Source: Myxococcales bacterium
GTDB taxonomy: Bacteria; Myxococcota_A; Polyangia; Nannocystales; Nannocystaceae
Reading direction: 5' to 3'
NCBI GenBank assembly: GCA_020633335.1
Contig: JACKDU010000004.1
Span: 434,001 to 498,000 of the forward strand
DNA: 64,000 bases
Below, piece by piece: positions 59,695-64,000 of the stretch (the first letter of the stretch is position 1; the number at the start of each line of letters is the position of its first letter). Under the pieces are notes generated by a model. The model made no database searches, was not told the DNA's origin, and worked only from the letters and a program-made list of their open reading frames with translations. The translations under genes were made by a program, and so were the position numbers.

Positions 59695-60314
59695 GGAGCC
59701 TTTGCGGGCCGCAGGATCCGGGCGAGGACGCGGTCGGGGAGCGAGTCGCCGAAGCGGCGGAAGGTCGCCTTACGTACGACAAACTCGACGGTGAAGAGAA
59801 GCCCCATCAGGAAGTAGGCGACGAGGCCGGTGTAGAGGCTCCACCAGGCCAGGGGGGCGAAGAGGGCGAGGATCGCCGCGATCCCGGCGTTGATCACGAA
59901 GAAAACGCACCAGACCTGGGTCACGCGACGACAGTAGGCGGGGCCTCCAGGCGGCAGCTCGGGCTCCTGGAGCCGGGCCATCCGCTCGACGAGCGAGACC
60001 GGCCCCCGCAGCGACGCCGCGAAGTGGCCGAGGAGGAGGAGGTTGACCAGCACGGGGAGCGCGAGAAAGAGCCGCGCGTCATCGAGGAGGGCCCCGAGGC
60101 CGATCATCAGGGCGACCGTGAGCGGCACCTTGAGGACCTCCCAGAGGTCGCCGGGGGCGGCCGCGCGCGCCTTCGAGATCAGCCCCGGGAGGAGGAGCAG
60201 GAGGAGCAGGAGACCGAGCTCCCGGGCTCCGTAGCGGGTCAGGCCGAGGTAGACGGCTGCGGGATAGGCGAGCACCAGGACGGTGTTGACGGCGCTCAGC
60301 AGGAACTTCGTCAT
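59691..60314 (-). CDS. COG4648-type membrane protein of the APE-like operon (207 aa)
   Basis: Six predicted helices (FLLSAVNTVLVLAYPAAVYLGL, ELGLLLLLLLLPGLI, LFLALPVLVNLLLLGHF, VWCVFFVINAGIAAILALF, WSLYTGLVAYFLMGLLF) with VERMARLQEPELPPG as the conserved loop. COG4648 proteins are regular members of aryl-polyene and related clusters but their role is unknown. The gene follows the ACP gene by 16 nt and overlaps the AMP-ligase start. Confidence 0.78.
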   Translation of the reverse strand: MTKFLLSAVNTVLVLAYPAAVYLGLTRYGARELGLLLLLLLLPGLISKARAAAPGDLWEVLKVPLTVALMIGLGALLDDARLFLALPVLVNLLLLGHFAASLRGPVSLVERMARLQEPELPPGGPAYCRRVTQVWCVFFVINAGIAAILALFAPLAWWSLYTGLVAYFLMGLLFTVEFVVRKATFRRFGDSLPDRVLARILRPAKAP

Positions 60315-60330
60315 CGCCCCGTGCTCCCGA

Positions 60331-60612
60331 TCACTCGGGGGCGCCGGCCTTCCCCTGATGCTCGGCGACGTAGCGCGCGAGATTGTGGACCGAGGCGAAG
60401 ATCTCGCGGTTCTGGGCGTCGTCGGCCTTGGTCTTGATCCCGTAGCGCTTGTGGATCGCCATCGCCAGCTCGAGGACGTCGATCGAGTCGAGCCCGAGGC
60501 CGTCGACGAGGAGCGGCGCGTGGCTGTCGATATCGTCCGGAGTCATGTCCTGGAGCATCAGGGACTCGATGATGAGCTCTTTGAGCTCGCGCTCGAGAGA
60601 ATCCGTGGCCAT
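60331..60612 (-). CDS. acyl carrier protein of the APE-like operon (93 aa)
   Basis: Classical carrier with the phosphopantetheine Ser at S43 in GLGLDSIDVLELA (38-50). Helix 1 is unusually hydrophobic (LKELIIESLMLQ). The first gene of the minus-strand operon that runs to 50447. TAGGAT (60622-60627) ends 9 nt before its ATG and probably drives the whole operon. It would hold the aromatic acyl chain between the AMP-ligase, dehydratase and acyltransferase. Confidence 0.85.
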   Translation of the reverse strand: MATDSLERELKELIIESLMLQDMTPDDIDSHAPLLVDGLGLDSIDVLELAMAIHKRYGIKTKADDAQNREIFASVHNLARYVAEHQGKAGAPE

Positions 60613-60621
60613 GGCTGCGGC

Positions 60622-60627
60622 ATCCTA
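60622..60627 (-). promoter_or_regulatory. -10-like hexamer for the APE-like operon
   Basis: TAGGAT on the minus strand, ending 9 nt before the ATG at 60612. Confidence 0.45.
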
Positions 60628-61143
60628 CGGGCTGCCCTGGGTGGCGTCCAGCCGTCTCGCGCTGGCCCCAGGAGCGCGGGCGCGGCGGTGCGCCGGGCGG
60701 AGACGGCGCCTGGCCCTCGTTGCATGTACAGGGTGCGGCGGCGCCCTGCGGGCCAGAACGTGCTGCGCCGCACCGGTCCGCGAGAGGCCCGCGGAGCCCT
60801 CTCCGCGGCCCTCTCCGCAGCCATCGCGCGCATTTTGCGCTCGCCTCGCCGACGGCGCCACGCAGCCGCGCATCTGCGGACGCCGCCACGCTCCGCCCAA
60901 CTTCCAGGTCGAGCGAGGACGTCATCCATGACGATCCCACATTCACCAACGCACGATCGTTTTGTGGGGATCCGAGCGACGGGCGGGTGCCCGTCATGCG
61001 GAGCCGCGGAGTATTCGTATTTACAAAAACTTCCATGCATAGACAGCGGTCGCCTGCTGCACCGCGTTTCCGCTTGCGAGCCCCAGGAAAACTTGCGACG
61101 GTGCGACTCTGCGCGTCCCCGCGCGCGGCTGTGGGAGCAACAC
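60628..61143. other. 516-bp intergenic region between divergent operons
   Basis: No convincing gene. Open frames here lack the G/C third-position bias of real genes. It contains an inverted repeat GGTGCGGCG...CGCCGCACC near 60731-60772, a doubled CCCTCTCCGC around 60815, and a hairpin GACGGGC-GGGT-GCCCGTC (60978-60995). The stretch 60945-61060 is much more AT-rich than the rest and includes GTATTCGTATTTACAAAAAC. It is the natural place for activator sites for both operons. Confidence 0.6.
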
Positions 61144-61857
61144 ATGTCAGCGACGATCCGGCGTCTCGCACACCTCGGCCTCGGCCTCCTGATCTCCTCT
61201 CTGAGCGCCTGTGAGGGCAGCGACACCGCGACCACCGGCATGTCGGGCGTGGGCTCCGCGGCCGCGTCGGCGACCGACGGCGGCGAGGGGGCGAGCACCG
61301 GCGAGGACGCGAGCGGCGGCGACGACGGGGGCTCGGGGAGCACCGGCGCGCCGGCGGAGGACGACGATCCCTTCGATCTCAACCGCGAGAACATCCGCCT
61401 CCTCCCCTTCAACGTCCGCCTCAACCGCCTCTCCCTCCTCCTCGACCGGCCGACCGACGATCCGATCTTCGCGGTGATGCTCAAGCGCCGCTACGACCTC
61501 GGCGACTACGACCACGCCAAGGGGATCAACCCGGACCTGAGCTGGGGCTCGGCGCGGATGGCCGCCTGGGTCGCCGCCCTCCGGCCGATCTGCAACTCGG
61601 CGGTGATGAAGGAGCGCTACCCCGAGTTCCCGATCGACCTCCCCGAGCTGATGCACGACGCCTACGGCTACACGCCGACCGCCGACGAGCTCGCGCCCTT
61701 CCTCGCGCTCTTCGACGGCGCCGACGATCCCGACGCGCCCGACCAGGGCGGGATCGACGACAAGGGGACCGGGCCGATCGACCCCCTGAGCCCGGCCGCC
61801 CGCTACGAGCTCGGCTGCCTCGCGGTCCTCACCTCCCTGGAGTTCGTCGCCCAATGA
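61144..61857 (+). CDS. lipoprotein, first gene of haem-lipoprotein operon (237 aa)
   Basis: Lipobox SLSAC22 after a hydrophobic signal, a Gly/Ser/Asp linker (25-75), then a 150-residue helical domain (DPFDLNRENIRLLPFNVRLNRLSLLL in outline, later LPELMHDAYGYTPTADELAPFLALFDG and ARYELGCLAVLTSLEFVAQ). The plan recalls DUF1592/DUF1588-associated cytochrome proteins. GGGAG 6 nt before the ATG is a good ribosome binding site. Its stop overlaps the next start (ATGA), so the two are coupled. Function unknown. Confidence 0.65.
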   Translation: MSATIRRLAHLGLGLLISSLSACEGSDTATTGMSGVGSAAASATDGGEGASTGEDASGGDDGGSGSTGAPAEDDDPFDLNRENIRLLPFNVRLNRLSLLLDRPTDDPIFAVMLKRRYDLGDYDHAKGINPDLSWGSARMAAWVAALRPICNSAVMKERYPEFPIDLPELMHDAYGYTPTADELAPFLALFDGADDPDAPDQGGIDDKGTGPIDPLSPAARYELGCLAVLTSLEFVAQ

Positions 61858-63116
61858 TCCGCGCGCCCCTGGTCGCCGGCGCCCTCGCCCTCGCCCTCGG
61901 CGGCTGCTACAGCGGCCAGCCGGCCGGCGGCAGCGGTGACGGCGGCGCGACCTCGAGCGGCGCCGAGGCTGGCTCGGAGGCCAGCTCGACCACCGCCGAG
62001 GGCAGCAGCGGCGGCGAGGCCAGCGGCGGCGAGGCCAGCGGCAGCACCGGCCAGCCGGTCGATCCCGATCCCCTCGCCGAGCTCGATCGCTTCACCGCCG
62101 ACGACGCCCGCCACTACCTCGGGACGATCGCGCCGATGATCGTCGGCCGCCTCCTGAGCGAGAGCGAGCACAACCTCATCGACTACTTCAAGGGCCGCGG
62201 GATCGCCCCGGTGATCGAGGGCTGGCTCGAGGATCCGGCGTTCCCCGAGACCGTGCGGATGATGTTCCAGGTCAAGCTGAGCGCGAGCGGGATGACCGAC
62301 GAGGTCAACTTCGAGCTCCCGGGCAACCTGGCCGCCCACATCGCCCGCGAGAAGCTCCCCTACGCCGAGATCCTCACCGCCGAGTACTGCGTCGACGGCG
62401 GCGGCGCCGCGACCCCCTGTGACACCGGCGCGCCCTATGCCGCCGGGGTCCTGACGACCCGCGCATATTTGCTGGCAAACGCCAGCCGCTTCAACCTGCG
62501 GCGCGCCCGACGGATGATGTACATCTTCAACTGTCTGGCCTACCCGATGGATCACGTGCTCCAGCCGCCCCTCGAGAAGCTCTCGCTGATCGAGATGTTC
62601 CGGGCGATGACGCCCGACGAGCAGACGGTCCCCGAGGCCCAGAACGGCTTCGGCAACGGCTTCGCCTGCTACAGCTGCCACTCGCAGTTCGGCGCCCACG
62701 CCCAGCTCTTCGTCAAGTTCGACGAGCAGGGGGTCTACCACCCCGAGGCGACCGGCCTCCAGGATCCCGAGAACGAGCTCGGCCGCTCGCAGAACGGCCT
62801 CTTCGTCTCCCACTTCGTCGATCCGGTCGCCGCCGCTCAGGAGCTGAGCCAGGTCTTCGGCGAGCCGGTGGCCGACCTCCGCGACGCCGCCCGGGTCCTC
62901 AGCGAGCACCCGACCTTCTACCAGTGCGCCGCCCGCAACACGATCGAGTGGACCTTCGGCCTCTCCGAGGCCCAGGCCTCGAAGACCGACCTCGGCCTCC
63001 TCATCGACCTCCGTGATCGCCTCGCAACCCTCGATCACGAGCCGACCATCGCTGACATCTTCCGGACGACCCTCACCCACCCCGCCGTGATCGACGTCGT
63101 CGTCGGCGGCGGCTGA
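61854..63116 (+). CDS. c-type haem lipoprotein, DUF1592/PSCyt-like (420 aa)
   Basis: Lipobox ALGGC18, a Gly/Ser/Ala linker (20-68), then helices in the style of planctomycete-type PSCyt/DUF1592 proteins: AEILTAEYCVDG, RAYLLANASRFNLRRARRMMYIFNCL (203-228 in outline), the single haem-binding C272-x-x-C275-H276 (ACYSCHSQFG) and the ending EPTIADIFRTTLTHPAVIDVV. These proteins are associated with breakdown or electron transfer at the surface; the substrate is unknown. It is followed 33 nt later by the twin-arginine-like protein at 63150, its usual partner type. Confidence 0.72.
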   Translation: MIRAPLVAGALALALGGCYSGQPAGGSGDGGATSSGAEAGSEASSTTAEGSSGGEASGGEASGSTGQPVDPDPLAELDRFTADDARHYLGTIAPMIVGRLLSESEHNLIDYFKGRGIAPVIEGWLEDPAFPETVRMMFQVKLSASGMTDEVNFELPGNLAAHIAREKLPYAEILTAEYCVDGGGAATPCDTGAPYAAGVLTTRAYLLANASRFNLRRARRMMYIFNCLAYPMDHVLQPPLEKLSLIEMFRAMTPDEQTVPEAQNGFGNGFACYSCHSQFGAHAQLFVKFDEQGVYHPEATGLQDPENELGRSQNGLFVSHFVDPVAAAQELSQVFGEPVADLRDAARVLSEHPTFYQCAARNTIEWTFGLSEAQASKTDLGLLIDLRDRLATLDHEPTIADIFRTTLTHPAVIDVVVGGG

Positions 63117-63149
63117 GCCGTCCATCGCCATCCCCTCCGGAGACCCGCC

Positions 63150-64000
63150 ATGAAGAAGACCCCGCTCATCGAGACGCTCCCGCCGGTCCAGCGCCGCCGC
63201 TTCATGAAGATGCTCGGCCTCGCCCTGGCGGCCCCCGCGGTCCCCCTCGGCGTCCGCCAGGCCGCCCGCGCGCTGGCGGTCGGCGAGGCCCGGGCCGCCG
63301 AGATGGAGGACCAGGAGCCGATCTACTTCATCGAGATCAACCTCCGCGACCAGTGGGACTTCGGCCACGTCTTCGTCGCCCCCGGCCTCGCCACCGAGCA
63401 GAACCTGATCCGCGGGAGCGACGGCCGCAAGTGCGCGATGTACTTCATGCCGGAGGAGCTCCTCCCGCGGGCGAACAACGTCTTCCTGACGCCGCTGGCG
63501 ATCCCCCTCGATCCCCACCTCGACACGATCGCCATGATCGAGACCTGCGAGATCGGCATCGGCCAGATCCACGGGCACGAGGCGTCGAACGCCCTCCGCT
63601 CCCCCGGGCGCTCGCCGGTCGGCGGCCCCGGGCGGATGTCGATGGCCGCCAACGAGCCGGTCCCCTACGCGCCGGGCAACGACGACCACTTCTCGTCGAC
63701 GCCGACGCCGGCCTCGCTCCACAACCACTGGATGCGCCAGCTCGACCCCAACCTCCGCAGCGGGGTGACCTTCAAGGGGATCGGCCGCGACCACACGGCC
63801 TACCACTTCGGCGCCGGCCTCCCGGGGGCCGAGCTCGACCGGATCCAGAGCCGCGACTCGCTCTTCAACGCGTTCCCCGACAAGCTCGAGGACTTCAACG
63901 TCCTGCCGACGCCGCAGCAGGCGAACGCGCTGCTGCAGGTGCTCACCGCCGCCGACAGCCGCTTCCTCGACAAGTACGGCTACATCGAGAGCGTCGACCC
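63150..64000 (+). CDS. DUF1501/DUF1552-like exported protein, truncated at window end
   Basis: Runs off the window (283 complete codons visible, no stop). It begins MKKTPLIETLPPVQRRRFMKMLGLALAAPAVPLG, where the RRRFMK and hydrophobic run look like a Tat signal. Then come FIEINLRDQWDFGHVFVAPGLA, MIETCEIGIGQIHGHEASNALRSPGR and FKGIGRDHTAYHFGAGLP. The layout matches DUF1501/DUF1552 proteins that are paired with PSCyt-type cytochromes, as the preceding gene is. CGGAG upstream is the ribosome binding site. The catalytic role is unknown. Confidence 0.7.
   Translation, partial: MKKTPLIETLPPVQRRRFMKMLGLALAAPAVPLGVRQAARALAVGEARAAEMEDQEPIYFIEINLRDQWDFGHVFVAPGLATEQNLIRGSDGRKCAMYFMPEELLPRANNVFLTPLAIPLDPHLDTIAMIETCEIGIGQIHGHEASNALRSPGRSPVGGPGRMSMAANEPVPYAPGNDDHFSSTPTPASLHNHWMRQLDPNLRSGVTFKGIGRDHTAYHFGAGLPGAELDRIQSRDSLFNAFPDKLEDFNVLPTPQQANALLQVLTAADSRFLDKYGYIESVD

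Noticed and set aside
60928..61143. In-frame upstream ATG extension of the lipoprotein at 61144
   Set aside because: Codon third positions there lack the G/C bias of real genes, and the signal peptide with lipobox begins at 61144 behind a good ribosome binding site.

Overview
The window is very GC-rich DNA, with G or C at nearly every third codon position. It comes from a bacterium that is most likely a myxobacterium, probably of the Nannocystis/Plesiocystis/Enhygromyxa group. The evidence is the many lipoproteins with long Ser/Thr/Gly/Asp linkers, tandem ADYC-domain lipoproteins, several Ser/Thr kinases, ECF sigma factors with kinase or FecR-type partners, and a C-terminal Cys + hydrophobic + Arg tail of the MYXO-CTERM kind. 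This placement is inference; the window holds no rRNA marker.

Region 1 (29-7271) is the most interesting. Three consecutive 55-57 residue peptides share the block PFFAR[KR][LI]GRPxLxVR[ST]G[IV]RAG. PFFAR is the known leader motif of microviridin-type graspetides. They are followed by a prolyl-4-hydroxylase-like Fe(II)/2OG oxygenase and an MvdD-like ATP-grasp ligase, so this looks like a graspetide (ester/amide-crosslinked RiPP) cluster with unusually short cores. An ECF sigma factor, a DksA/TraR-type zinc-finger protein, a radical SAM/SPASM protein and four paralogous lipoproteins follow. Those lipoproteins carry an N-terminal zinc ribbon in front of their lipobox.

Region 2 (7315-18156) is signalling: a kinase paired with an ECF sigma factor, a 163-bp imperfect palindrome at the sigma gene's 3' end, two tandem ADYC lipoproteins, a broken membrane-protein gene and a kinase-WD40 receptor.

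Region 3 (18340-46318) is mixed: a YhhN-family protein, lipoproteins, a metalloprotease-like protein missing its first zinc His, a DAO-family oxidase, MATE exporter, glutamate-synthase-like protein, an ECF sigma factor overlapping a 1782-residue FecR-VIT-vWFA protein, ApaG, a glutaredoxin-rhodanese fusion, LOG protein, RMD1-family protein, a group-2 sigma factor with a clear promoter, and PepSY-like and Spy-like periplasmic proteins.

Region 4 (46546-50435) is a three-gene operon (membrane-anchored alpha/alpha toroid, small membrane protein, HTTM protein) followed by a candidate small RNA. Region 5 (60612 down to 50447, minus strand) is a tightly overlapping ten-gene operon of the aryl-polyene/xanthomonadin type: ACP, COG4648 membrane protein, AMP-ligase/dehydratase, GT2, acyltransferase, HAL-family lyase, thioesterase, LolA-like, MMPL exporter and DUF3261 lipoprotein. 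No ketosynthase gene is present in the window. Region 6 (61144-64000) is an operon of a lipoprotein, a c-type haem lipoprotein and a twin-arginine-like protein that runs off the end.

A recurring theme is a TANNNT -10-like hexamer only 5-9 nt before the start codon of many genes, which suggests widespread leaderless transcripts.
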